The notes under the pieces were generated by a model. That model worked only from the letters and a program-made list of their open reading frames with translations, searched no databases and was not told where the DNA came from. A DNA stretch of 23,738 nt from Chara braunii (Eukaryota > Streptophyta > Charophyceae > Charales > Characeae), in NCBI GenBank assembly GCA_003427395.1, contig BFEA01000452.1:216135-239872 (forward strand), written 5' to 3'. Positions 9,787 to 18,737 of the stretch are shown in pieces. The number at the start of each line of letters is the position of its first letter. The first letter of the stretch is position 1. The translations under genes and the position numbers were made by a program.

Positions 9787-10650
9787 AATGAGGTCAGGAA
9801 CTGCAGACTCCAAGTCAATCGTATAGCGTGAGAGTTCCTCAGTGTCAGGGTTGGCTCGTGACGACAGGGTGGACTCGACAGACTGCGGAGGGAGGGAAGT
9901 AGAGATGGGAGCCATGGAGATAGAAGGAGGATCTGGCTCCAGAGAAATAAGCTCGGCGTCGGGACAGTGTGGATCATAGTGCAAGAGATCCGTAACGTTC
10001 ACCGTAAAGAAGTTGACGTCGTCCTGTCGGATGAAGTGAGCGAACTGTCGAGGCGAGGTGACGGTGATAGAAAGAGATGGTGTGGGCGCGGAAGGCTCCG
10101 GGGGAGGAGGATCGGGGCGTGGTGTCGCAGTGGTACCTATAACACGTACGCGATACGTCTGTCCGCACTTCGTTCTGAGCACAAGAGTGTTGGTCGCCCA
10201 ATCGGCCTTGGTGCTTCGGAACCGACGAGACCACGGAGTACCAAGAATGAAATCGTACCCCGTCTCCATCACATCGAAATGTGCAGAGGAGCGGTGGCGA
10301 CGAGACGCCAGGGAATGATCAGTCAGCTCGAGAGTGAGGATCTCGAGGAACGCCTGGAAATCCACGAAGGTCAGGATCCGACCCTCACGAAGGGAGTAAG
10401 TGTAGAAATCCTCCCAGGCGGCGGAAGGATCGTCACGCATGTGGAGAGGTGTGTCACCCATTGGTCGGGTGGGACGACCATGAGCTGGAGCATGCGGGTG
10501 GCAGCTGCAGCCACCAAGACACGCATATCCCTGTACCGTCATACGAGGCAATGTCCGTCAAGTGGACGAGTGGTGCACCACTGTTATGGTGGCAAGGAGA
10601 TCGAGGAGCAGAGGTCTGCGCTACAGCCGAGTAAGTCGGCGCATTTGACT
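9784..10650 (-). pseudogene. Capsid remnant fused to C-terminal protease of element B
   Basis: Capsid-like sequence is readable in three successive frames: PLVHLTDIASYDGTG near 10570-10530, then VLVAAAATRMLQLMVVPPDQ near 10515-10460, then MRDDPSAAWEDFYTYSLREG near 10440-10385. The last frame passes from FVDFQAFLEIL straight into a protease C-terminus (FDVMETGYDFILGTPWSRRF, about 10275-10215) and a Pro-rich linker leading to RT. No CCHC knuckle and no D-S/T-G active site is present between them, so an internal deletion has joined capsid to half a protease. The large open frame here therefore is not a normal Gag-Pol segment. Confidence 0.75.
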
Positions 10651-10846
10651 GTACGCCCGGGCCGCATAGTGGAGCGACGGGGGGAACAGCGACAGGCTGT
10701 GCAGGAGCTGCAGTAGAAAAGGTCGCAGCAACCGATGGAGTCGGAAGAAGATAGGACAGAGGAGGAGGGGGTGCAGGGCGAGGGAAGTGAGCCTACATGG
10801 ATGGAAGAGTAGAGGAAAAAGGAGATGCGCCTGAGGGCGCAGCCAC

Positions 10847-11503
10847 CTATGAGGGTAGGGGTGGTTGAAGGCGTAAGAGGGCGAGGTCGGGCCTGGTCTG
10901 GGCACGCTCAGCCTTAACACGTTGCACGTAGGTCGAGCGAGGAGTGGTAGGAGTAGATGCACGAGCGACGCATCCCACAAAGGGGAGAGCCTGGTGGCGC
11001 TGTGGTCGTGCGAAGCGGAGGGAGAAGCGGACACCCATAAAAGTTGAGACCGCGACAGAGGGTTGTGGTCCCGTGGCCGTAGTGACCGGAGTCTGGGCGG
11101 GTGTGCTCATAGAAAGAGGAGAGGCCTGACTCGTGGCGGCCGTCGCGCTAGGCGCGTGGACGGTGACCAGGATGGTCGGGTCGGGGGCAGCGGAGGAGGA
11201 AGCTCTATCGTGGCCACCACGTCGAAGGACTGGGGACCCGGACTGGGAGCCAGGAAAAGAGAGAGGGTTAGGAGAGGAAGGACGAACAACGTCTTGGAGT
11301 TGCCGCATGCCAACAGCAAGAGTCGCCACATGCGCCTGTAAGGGCGCAAGGGTCGCCAGTTGCGCCTGGATGGGCGCGAGGAAGGAGGTGAGGAGGGTGT
11401 GCAGATCCCCCTGGGGCTGATGGCCCTGGTCCGCCGGCATGGGTGTGGAGCCCGGTGCAAAGGTCGTCGCCTCGTCGGCGGCTTGTGACACGCCGTCGGC
11501 CAT
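10847..11503 (-). pseudogene. Gag N-terminal region of element B
   Basis: A 218-codon open frame begins at an ATG (11503-11501, MADGVSQAADEATTF). It contains heptad-like repeats (LAPIQAQLATLAPLQAHVAT) suggesting a short coiled coil for Gag multimerisation, then a Ser/Thr/Pro/Ala-rich linker. It ends at TAG (10849-10847) before the capsid-like sequence near 10570. I infer Gag from its position upstream of the capsid remnant; the sequence itself carries no diagnostic motif. The overlapping plus-strand frames are shadows. Confidence 0.55.
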
Positions 11504-11726
11504 GGGGAGGCGACGGTCGGACTAGAGGGGGCCGGAGGAGGTCCGCGTGAGCGGAGGGCGTAGGCGGGGGTTGCGGTAGAAAGCGACGGGCAGCGCTAGA
11601 GAGTCGAGCGCGGGCGCCGACAAAGGGGGAGGGGTGGTTCGGGTCCAGGGTGCCCGAATGGGAGGGGGAAGTAGGGAGAAGGACTGACGGGAGAGGGAAG
11701 AAAGATAAAAGGGCTAGAAAATTTGG

Positions 11727-11966
11727 AAAATTTCGACAACACTTCGCCGTCGTCGAGGAGCAGAAATGTGCCGCAAAAAAGTTGGAATCAAATAAGAACC
11801 AAGAAAAAAATTTCAGCACTTCGCCTATGTCGAGAAACAAAAATGTGTCGCAGAAAAATCAGAACCAAATAAGAACCAAGAAACTAAGAGTCAAATGAGA
11901 ACCAAGAAACTAAGAACCAAATAAGAACCAAGAAACTAAGAACCAAATAAGAACCAAGAAACTGAG
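11727..11966. repeat. Leader tandem repeats: 4 x 26 bp plus an older ~80-bp duplication
   Basis: The 26-bp unit AACCAAATAAGAACCAAGAA+ACTAAG is repeated at 11863-11888, 11889-11914, 11915-11940 and 11941-11966, with only the second unit clearly diverged. Upstream, an imperfect ~80-bp duplication (starting near 11727 and near 11807) repeats the words CACTTCGCC, CGAG and AAATGTGYCGCA, followed by AACCAAATAAGAACCAAG-like sequence. Such arrays are common in untranslated leaders of large LTR elements. Confidence 0.8.
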
Positions 11967-12800
11967 TAAAAGAGTGGAAAAATCTACGGGCGGATGAAAA
12001 ATTTTCGTCAGCAAGAGTGCATCGCCAAGAAAAAGAGAGAAGAGCAATACTATGTACACCAAGATAAGCAGGGAAACAGATAGCATCTGAAAGAGAGCAA
12101 GAAATGAACTAACTACACCAACGAAGAGCAAGGGGGAAAGAAGGAAAGGGGATGGTGGAGAGAGATCAAGAAGCAAAGGGAAAAGAGGATGAAAAGAAAA
12201 GAAAATAAATGAATAAAATAGAGTAAAATAGTGGATGGTGGGAGAGGAGAAGATGAAGAGGGAAGGGAAAGAAGNNNNNNNNNNNNNNNNNNNNNNNNNN
12301 NNNNNNNNNNNNNNNNNNNNNNNNNNNNNNNNNNNNNNNNNNNNNNNNNNNNNNNNNNNNNNNNNNNNNNNNNNNNNNNNNNNNNNNNNNNNNNNNNNNN
12401 NNNNNNNNNNNNNNNNNNNNNNNNNNNNNNNNNNNNNNNNNNNNNNNNNNNNNNNNNNNNNNNNNNNNNNNNNNNNNNNNNNNNNNNNNNNNNNNNNNNN
12501 NNNNNNNNNNNNNNNNNNNNNNNNNNNNNNNNNNNNNNNNNNNNNNNNNNNNNNNNNNNNNNNNNNNNNNNNNNNNNNNNNNNNNNNNNNNNNNNNNNNN
12601 NNNNNNNNNNNNGGGGGGGAGGAGCGAAATAAGAAGGAGAGAAGGAGAAAGTTGAGAAAGGTGGGGGGAGGGGTATGAGTGGTGAGAGTGATTAGAGGGG
12701 AGTGAGTGAGGTAGAAGAGGAGACGTAGGAGGGGTAGGTAAGAGGAGAGAAAAGAGATAGAGAAAATGGGTTAGTAGAGAGAGGGAAGAGGGAGGTGATA
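11967..12800. other. Purine-rich low-complexity leader with 338-bp N gap
   Basis: From about 12120 to 12800 the plus strand is almost wholly A and G. The gap of unknown bases runs 12275-12612. Open frames that appear to cross the gap are artefacts. No gene is visible. The strong strand bias probably caused the sequencing gap. Confidence 0.8.
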
Positions 12801-13003
12801 TCTGGCCCTTGGTGTCGCCAAGGACAGAAGGTATACCAAGACTAGGAGGGTTTTGGCCTTAGCTGCAGCAAGCCAGCTCGAGGAGGAAGGGGCCTGAGAT
12901 CTTGATCAGCCCCTAGCAGTGGTACTGCAGATCCAGGGTGTGTTGTGTGAGCAGACCCCCACCAGTGTAGAGCAGCCCCCTGATTAGGGGTCTTCAAGCC
13001 GTG
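12801..13003 (+). repeat. Hairpin-rich dispersed repeat X, copy 1
   Basis: The block contains several short perfect hairpins: CCTTGG-TGTCG-CCAAGG (12807-12823), AGGGGCCTGA with TGATCAGCCCCT (12888-12914), and the module CCAGTGTAGAGCAGCCCCCT... (12962-13000), whose CCCC and GGGG can pair. AGATCTTGATC and two versions of the 39-bp module recur at 20170-20390. It has no coding potential. The element boundaries are not known. Confidence 0.5.
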
Positions 13004-13204
13004 AAGAGGACTGGCCACCTGGCCAGCATGCAAAACTCCCCGGGAGTCGCGCGCCACGACCTGTGTGCCCGCCACATCACGCCCGCCGGGGCTGAAAACT
13101 CATCCTACCCCCGGCAGAACGCGGCATTCGACACCGTCGAAACGTGTGTGTGTCGGGGAGGGGGGGGGGGGNGGACAAATAGTTCACATCCGTCGGTTCC
13201 AGCC

Positions 13205-13300
13205 ACCTGTGCCACTTGGCGCAATGGTTATCACGCCGCCCCGCATCGTCCGCCTCTGCCGCCTGCCCGGGTTCAAACCCCGCCCGCAGCAAAATGAGTG
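13205..13300 (+). repeat. tRNA-derived SINE head (pol III A and B boxes)
   Basis: TGGCGCAATGG (13217-13227) fits the pol III A box, including the conserved A14 and GG of the D-loop. GGTTCAAACCC (13270-13280) fits the B box, with a TTCAAAC T-loop flanked by a 4-bp GC stem. GGCG and CGCC flank the D-loop. The spacing of 53 bases and the failure of the acceptor arms to pair argue against a functional tRNA and for a tRNA-derived retroposon. The A box is like that of plant tRNA-Arg types. The body may continue to about 13500, but no 3' end or target duplication is visible. Confidence 0.55.
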
Positions 13301-13538
13301 ATTGCCCTCACGCAAAAATTTTCCGCTGGCAAAATCCCACGGTGCCGCCAGTGGGACTCGCCCAGATCTTGAAAACGAAAAGTGTTTCGGCCCTTTTGCA
13401 CACGCAGACAAACAAAACGGTCTGCAGATGGTACTTCCGCCCGCAATGATGACAGTCGGTCATCTGCAGAGAGGCTGCCTCCTTTTCACCTAGTGCAGCT
13501 CCGTAGTGCCCGTAATAATGGCGGGGGGGTCTTCTACG

Positions 13539-13562
13539 GTACTTTCCCGAAGGGAAAAGTAC
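13539..13562. other. Near-perfect short hairpin
   Basis: GTACTTTCCC (13539-13548) pairs with GGGAAAAGTAC (13552-13562) with one bulged A over a 3-base loop. It lies 65 bp from the primer-binding site, on the internal side, so it could be a leader stem-loop of the element. No other role is evident. Confidence 0.5.
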
Positions 13563-13626
13563 AGCACTGGACGCCACAGGACAACGGGATCACCAGGGTG
13601 GGTGGGCAGGATCAAGGATCGATCCC

Positions 13627-13638
13627 GCTCTGATACCA
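13627..13638 (-). other. Primer-binding site (initiator tRNA-Met)
   Basis: The plus strand reads GCTCTGATACCA, whose complement TGGTATCAGAGC is the canonical plant initiator tRNA-Met primer-binding site. It lies one base from the TG edge of the adjacent LTR, exactly as expected for a minus-strand element. Confidence 0.9.
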
Positions 13639-13639
13639 A

Positions 13640-13948
13640 TGTGGCGGACCCACGGGTTGTGGTGCTCCGCCTGGGATAGAGATGGAGATGGAGGATGAAG
13701 GTGGAGCAAGATGACACAACGCAACTCCCACGCAAGACTCCAACGCACGTACTCCAAACTGTGCGAATGTAGAATGATCCCAAGTACAGACTCTGGCTGG
13801 GGTATACCCCAACAGACTGACTGGACTGGACTGGACTGGCTGGTATCGACAGAGGTACCGCCCTGGACTAAAATACCCCCAATACAACACAGGCCTGTGA
13901 GAACAGGCCAAGGGGCTGGTCTCACAGGCCAACCAGAGGTCCGCTGCA
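13640..13948 (-). repeat. LTR (309 bp) of a minus-strand retrotransposon
   Basis: It begins TGTGGCGGACC and ends GGTCCGCTGCA: TG...CA edges with an 11-bp terminal inverted repeat differing at two bases. The primer-binding site abuts the left edge, so on the minus strand this is a 5' LTR. It contains a CTGGA/GACTG microsatellite (about 13820-13850) and GCTGGGGTATACCCCA, a palindromic box also present in the LTR at 20880-21210. The right edge touches direct repeat R2 at once. No matching 3' LTR lies between here and 8255. Confidence 0.85.
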
Positions 13949-14223
13949 TTATCATTGTTGGGACGCTGGACCCCATTTCCAGCAAGTGCTGCTCCCCACT
14001 AAGAGATGGAGCCCTCCAGTAAGGGAGCCACTTGAGAAGGATGCTTTTATCACCTTCTCAAGTGGTAATCCCCCAAAAACGAGGTTTAAAAAAAAAAAAC
14101 AAAAAAAAAAAAACGAAGGAATGACACACTCTTGGGCATGGAGCCGCCTCACAGTTTTGTTATTTTGTGTGTGAACGCTAATCTGAATTTGTTTATTTTA
14201 TTTTTATGAAAAAAAACATATAT
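13947..14223 (+). repeat. Long direct repeat R2 carrying GGGACGCTGG copy 4
   Basis: This 277-bp block is nearly identical to 7967-8254: about nine substitutions, A-tract length changes and a missing 15-bp piece after CCTCACAG. The GGGACGCTGG unit is 13960-14113, with the perfect 13-bp stem at 14028-14040 and 14053-14065. The block starts at the LTR edge and ends at CATATAT, eight bases before the apparent Gag ATG of element C, so its last 110 bp could be leader sequence of that element. Confidence 0.85.
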
Positions 14224-14230
14224 TTTGGGA

Positions 14231-15830
14231 ATGGCTGTTGGTGCAAGCTCAGGCGGTCCTGGCGATGACAAGAGCAAGGGCCTGCCATTCCCAACACTGA
14301 CATTGAGCTTGAGATTGAGGAGGAGAAGGCCGAAGAAAAAAGTCGGAGGCAGATTTCGCGCCTTAAGATGGAGAAGGCAGAAGTTGAGAGAAAGTCTTAA
14401 GATGCAGCCAGACAGGCAGTGTTGGGTGAGCACTTCTTGGTGGCTGAATCTGATGACAGATTTAGGGACACCAACAAAAAGGTGGTTGAGTGCATCCGGT
14501 TGGAGTTCACTTCAGTCAGATATGCCCACACAACCAGGATTAACTAAGTCTCTGCAGTGGGAGACCGTCTGATTGAGATTGAAGTCAAACAGGCTTCCAT
14601 TGTAGATACCCTAGACCTAGTCAAAATGGGTCTTTCTACCCCTACTCCCTCTCCTACCCCTCCTCCTCAGTCACCCAAACCCAAACCCAAACCAATCTCC
14701 GTTTCTGGTGCAACACCTTCCTGCTCTCCCAAAGGGAAGCATGCTTCTCCCAAGGCAAAGGAACAAGTTGTCCTTGGGGATCTGAGACTTTGTGCAAGTC
14801 CGACTGTTGGCAGCTCAGGCCAGCCGGTACAACGATTCCCCAAGATGATCCAACCTGACAAATTCACTGACGATAATGCCAAAGTGTCTGTATCAAACTT
14901 TATCACTTCTATGAAGTCATATCTGAAGGGATTTGTCTGCCTGGAAGTCAATAAGGTACAGTCCATTGTGGCCCTGTTTGGTGGGTCAGCATTGAAGTGG
15001 GCTACCTCTGAGGTTAGCAAGTCTCAGCAGCAGCAGGTAGAATGGGTTGTTGCAGCAGGACTGACGACTATCTTTCAGGACCTGGAGACAAGGTTTGCAG
15101 ATAATGAGAAGACTCGAAAGGCTGCAGATTAGTTGGCTAGTCTTGGCCAGACAAAGTACATGCATTCCCTAACCAAACTCTATGCAGAATTTGAGTGCCT
15201 TACCTTCACGCTTGGCTTATCCATGTCTGAAAGTGACAAGCTAACTTACTTTGTCGGGGGAGCACCTGAAAAGTATACGACAACCCTATATACTACAGGA
15301 CACAAGGACTGATTGTCCTTTGGCAGAGCAGCCTTGGACATGGAGGCTACACTCCATTCAGTCCTCTTCCCAGAAGGGAAGCACCTCCTCTTCCGAGAGT
15401 AGAGGAAAGGAAAGGAAGGTAACTATGCCATGGAGTCTGATGATGACTCTGTAGGCATTGGCCAAGGTGGATCATCTCCTCCAACTGGCCAGGGTGAGGG
15501 AGTGTCACCAAGCCAAGCTGCTCAAATGCTGGCCCAGACAATTATGACTTTCACTAGAGGCAATCAGTCTCAGGGACAAAGGTCTTCAGGTTCTAAGGGG
15601 TCAGGCAAACGTCCCAGTCATCCTCAACAACAAAACGTCCCTAAGTTTGCGAAGTGCCCCACAAATCCAATGAACGCTTCCTTTTTGCCTTGAAGGGATC
15701 TCAAAATCCAAGAAGGTGTCTGGCAGAAGAGGAAGGATAAGGAGTTTGTCTGAGGTGCAAGGGTAACCAATATGTGAAGGATTGCCCCAAGATGAACAAA
15801 AGCAACTACAATCATTCAGTAAACTAGTAA
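14231..15830 (+). pseudogene. Gag of element C, broken
   Basis: A likely ATG at 14231 opens MAVGASSGGPGDD; a frame change near 14275 leads into a strongly charged coiled coil (IELEIEEEKAEEKSRRQISR, 14296 onward). Stops lie at 14398-14400 and 14545-14547. A Pro/Ser/Lys linker (14630-14760) precedes a capsid domain (about 14840-15330: FPKMIQPDKFTDD, LGLSMSESDKLTYFVGGAP), with stops at 15130-15132 and near 15310. The nucleocapsid part at 15747-15785 reads CLRCKGNQYVKDC: two Cys, no His, then the last Cys one residue early, so the CCHC knuckle has lost its His codon. Confidence 0.8.
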
Positions 15831-15931
15831 GGCCAGCAGAGGCTGCAACCAGCCCTTCTGGACTGAATTCATCCCTATCAAGAGATGAAACAGCAAGTGA
15901 GTTTGATTTTTGTGAAAACGCATAGGGCTCA

Positions 15932-16440
15932 ATGTTTTCATACATTGAACCTTTTACTAATGAACCATTATTTGAGGAGGAACATGACCAGCTATGTTCT
16001 CTTCATCTTCAGTTGAAGGAGGAGAAAACGAAGATATCGAAATTGATTATGCTCAAGCCTCAAACTAACAGAACCACAACAAAGACCCCGATTGACTGTG
16101 GAGCAACCAGAAACTTCATTTCACCAAATGAAGTTCAAAAACTTCACTTGGGTCTCAAGGTTACAGACCTTGAGCATCCTCTAGAGATTCAGGTAGGTAA
16201 CTTACAATCTGTCTCGGTCAGAAAGGTAGTTAAAGGTGTCTAAGTCACCTTTGATGGAAAATACGAACTCTGACAATTTTTGAACTTCTATGTTTTCCTT
16301 AACGTGTTTTTTCATATTGTTATGAGTCTGAAGTGGTTAACGGTCACTAACCGTTCAATTGATTGGGCCTTGCTCCGCATTCAATTGAAGAACCCCAAGG
16401 GGTGCTTCAACGTGACTAAGCAACTAATCATCATTTGAAA
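15932..16440 (+). pseudogene. Aspartic protease domain of element C
   Basis: The active-site block IDCGATRNFISPNEVQKL (Asp codon at 16094) is a D-C-G form of the retropepsin D-S/T-G triad. It is followed by a typical beta-rich segment (LKVTDLEHPLEIQVGN) and, after a stop near 16243, a decayed DVILGMxWL-like strand (SLKWLTVTNRSIDWALL, about 16325-16375). Catalytic Asp and Gly are kept. The upstream part (MFSYIEPFTNEPLFEEEHD) is an acidic linker. Confidence 0.75.
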
Positions 16441-16639
16441 ACAAATTGTTATTGCCTAGAGAGTTTTACAACTTGACTAAGGAAACTGATTATGAGAATC
16501 TGTTTGTGGTTTATGTCATTTAAACAGATTCAGATTCATCCTCCTCTCAGATTGATGTTTCCGTTCAACGGTGGTTGATTAGTTTGTTGATTTGGGTCAG
16601 GAGAGTACTGAACAAATCCACAGGTGGACAACATGACAT

Positions 16640-17400
16640 CTAGATTATGCTTGACTCTACCCCTCCCAAAGAAAGAATCTACAACATGTCACCTGCCAAA
16701 TTCGATGAGTTAAGGAAACAACTAGAGTCCCTAACAAAGAAAGGATGGATCAGGAATAACTCATCTAAGTAGGGGGTATTAGTTCTATTTGTTCCAAAGA
16801 AAATTTGTGAACTATGAATGTGCATTAACTACAGAGGCCTGAATAACATCACTAAGAAGAGTTTGAGCCCATGCCTATGATCGATGACTTGGTAGACATG
16901 GTGCAAGGTTGCAAAGTCTTCAACAAAATTGACCTAAAATCTGGGTATCATCAGATTGAAATGAATGGAGAGGACGTGCATAAGACAACCTTTAAAACCC
17001 GGTATATAAGTTTCTGGCTATGCCCTTTGGTTTGTGCAATACACCTAGAATGTTCCAAACTGAAATGAAAGAAATTTTAAGATTTTTTCTGGACAAGTTT
17101 GTTGTGATATATCTGGATTACATTTTGTGTTCAGTGAAACTATTCACAACCATATTCACCATCTCATAAATATTATGCAGATTTTGAGAGAACACAAATG
17201 CAAGATCAACAAAGAAAAGTCATATTTTGGTGTCTTTTCAGTTCTGAATTTGAGTCATGTAATCTTTGCAGAAGGCCTTCCCCAAAATCCTCTAAGATGG
17301 TTGACGTTAGGGACTGGCCACAACCATAGACAACAAGAGATCATGTCTTTCACGAGTCTAACATTCTACTTTAGAAAGTTATTATAATTTTTTCTATTTT
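16640..17400 (+). pseudogene. Reverse transcriptase of element C, dead
   Basis: Recognisable in order: RIYNMSPAKFDELRKQLESL, GWIRNNSSK, VLVLFVPKK, MCINYRGLNNI (the usual Asp here is Asn), DDLVDMVQGCKVFNKIDLKSG (motif A Asp kept), FLAMPFGLCNTP and FVVIYLDYIL. Motif C YLDD has become YLDY (Tyr codon 17119-17121), removing a catalytic Asp. Stops (TAG after SSK near 16770; TGA before MCIN near 16816) and at least three frame changes interrupt it. The thumb region (HLINIMQILREHKCKINKEK) remains to about 17390. Confidence 0.85.
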
Positions 17401-18200
17401 GGTACTCCCTTGACTAACCTATTGGCTAAGGATGTTCCCAAGGTGAGTTAAATGATAAACTTACAAGGTGTATTACTATATTCAGTTCATTGATGGATTT
17501 GACTTTGAACTGAAGCACAAGAAGGCATTGCTATAACAGAGTGGCTGATGCATTATCACGAGGCCCTGATACTTTGTTTCCATTGTTCATACTTACTCAT
17601 CTATTGATTCCACCAGGCAGACCCCATCATTAAAAATTTGCAAGCTGATCTCGATTATAAGTCATGTTGTGTCTTGACTTCATGCTTGTTGAATACAATC
17701 AGTGAGGGGGAAGAGCGTTTGTGTATCCATAATGATTGCAATATCATCACTTATCTGATTTCACAGAGTCATGATGCGTGTGGTTACTTTGGGTTCCTAA
17801 AGACCTATGATGCCCTGACCCAATGCTTCTACTGAAGGATGCGTGTGTCTGCATCAGATGTGCAGAGAAGCGCTTCGTTAAGAATCGCGCTTTCTAGGGC
17901 AACCACTACCCTGGAACCTGAAGTTGTTAGCAATGAATTCTGCTGAATTGAGTTTTCCTTCCATTAAAGAAGGATTCGATTTCTGGTGTATTTTGTTTGA
18001 CTATGACGTATCCTATATAGTATGTTCAGCCGACTAAAACTTACTCGTTCTGTGTTTACATTAGACCTGATTCCTTAGCTGATCACATTGACTTGGTTGT
18101 GCATCACCTGACTTGAGAAAGAATATATTGAGCTATGGGTTTATTCAAACTTCTTAAACACCGTTGATGGACAAATTGTTGATTTGACTGAATTCATCTT
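17400..18200 (+). pseudogene. RNase H tail and integrase remnant of element C
   Basis: After the RT, only the end of RNase H is left: FDFELKH near 17495 and, in another frame, NRVADALSRGPDTLFPLF (17535-17590). The body of RNase H is deleted. The integrase N-terminal region follows: HDACGYFGFLKTYDALTQCFY (17775-17833) and, out of frame, CVCIRCAEKRFVKNRAF (17845-17895), corresponding to the H2C2 zinc-binding domain. A degenerate start of the integrase core (IKEGFDF) may be present near 17965. Beyond about 18200 nothing is recognisable. Confidence 0.7.
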
Positions 18201-18737
18201 TCTTTGGAGATTAATCAGATATTAAGATAGCCCTCAACCTGATAAGAGTTTCATTATGTGTTTACAGTGGATCCTTGTCTGATTACCCCCTTGTGTATGG
18301 GCTTTGAGTTGTACTCACTATTTAATCAAGTTTGTGTGTACATACATCTGACCACACTCATTGTATGAATGACCTTTGTTTGAGAAAGAGTATGATTAAT
18401 GAAGGTCCGACTTTGGATTCTCATTGATGGTCTTGATGCATTGCTCTCATGGGTAGAAGCCAGATATCCTCAGTACTTCTTTCTGGTTGCACTCTTGTAT
18501 TGACAGTGTCCTAAATCTTACCGGAAGAGTTAAAGATTTTTTTTATCACGTGATTGGACAATCTGCTACATAGCAACTTGAAGAGATTCGTTCATGATTG
18601 AACTCTGTTTATGCTTATATCCCTATCTTAGATAAATTTGCCATGCACATGATTCTGCCTCCTAAGTGTGACTAAAGCTTAGAGGTACTCTCATCAGCAG
18701 AAAAAGAACCGAACGAACAAGAAAAAAAAACAATAAT
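18201..18737. other. AT-rich stretch without recognisable gene
   Basis: This probably includes further decayed integrase and 3' sequence of element C, but no motif can be read. An A-rich run with PPT-like character (AAAAAGAACCGAACGAACAA near 18700-18730) might mark the element's 3' end; no LTR edge follows clearly. Confidence 0.4.

Larger units (their letters stand above)
8255..13948 (-). mobile_element. Ty3/gypsy LTR retrotransposon B, truncated after RNase H
   Basis: On the minus strand an LTR (13640-13948) and primer-binding site (13627-13638) are followed by a long repetitive leader, Gag N-terminus (11503-10847), a capsid remnant fused to the C-terminal half of protease, RT and RNase H. 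The coding sequence ends abruptly at 8255 against repeat R1, with no integrase and no 3' LTR. The RT is of a different lineage from elements A and C (YRLSIPEATELKRQLEELLR before the palm). Assignment of the LTR to this element is inferred from strand and position; 2.1 kb of leader, a 338-bp gap and other repeats lie between LTR and Gag, so nested insertions are likely. Confidence 0.75.
14231..18200 (+). mobile_element. Ty3/gypsy retrotransposon C, heavily decayed
   Basis: Gag, zinc-knuckle, protease, RT, an RNase H tail and integrase zinc-binding region follow in Ty3/gypsy order on the plus strand. Stops and frameshifts are frequent and increase toward the 3' end. RNase H is mostly deleted. 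No clear LTRs were found; the 5' side abuts R2. The RT is close to that of element A but has more lesions, so C is probably an older insertion of a related family. Confidence 0.85.

Noticed and set aside
9967-10716. 249-codon plus-strand ORF
   Set aside because: It is antisense to the capsid/protease remnant of element B, which has clear family motifs on the minus strand.
11268-11840. 190-codon minus-strand ORF upstream of Gag
   Set aside because: It overlaps Gag N-terminus in another frame and is Pro/Arg/Ser-rich from GC-rich sequence; no motif.
12231-12678. Open frames of 133-147 codons across the N gap
   Set aside because: They are open only because unknown bases cannot make stops; real flanking codons number fewer than 35.
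13217-13290. A functional tRNA gene
   Set aside because: A and B boxes are good but the acceptor arms do not pair and the A-B distance is too long for the visible arms.
13640-13948. Solo LTR
   Set aside because: A canonical primer-binding site abuts the inner edge, so internal sequence was retained and it is a 5' LTR.
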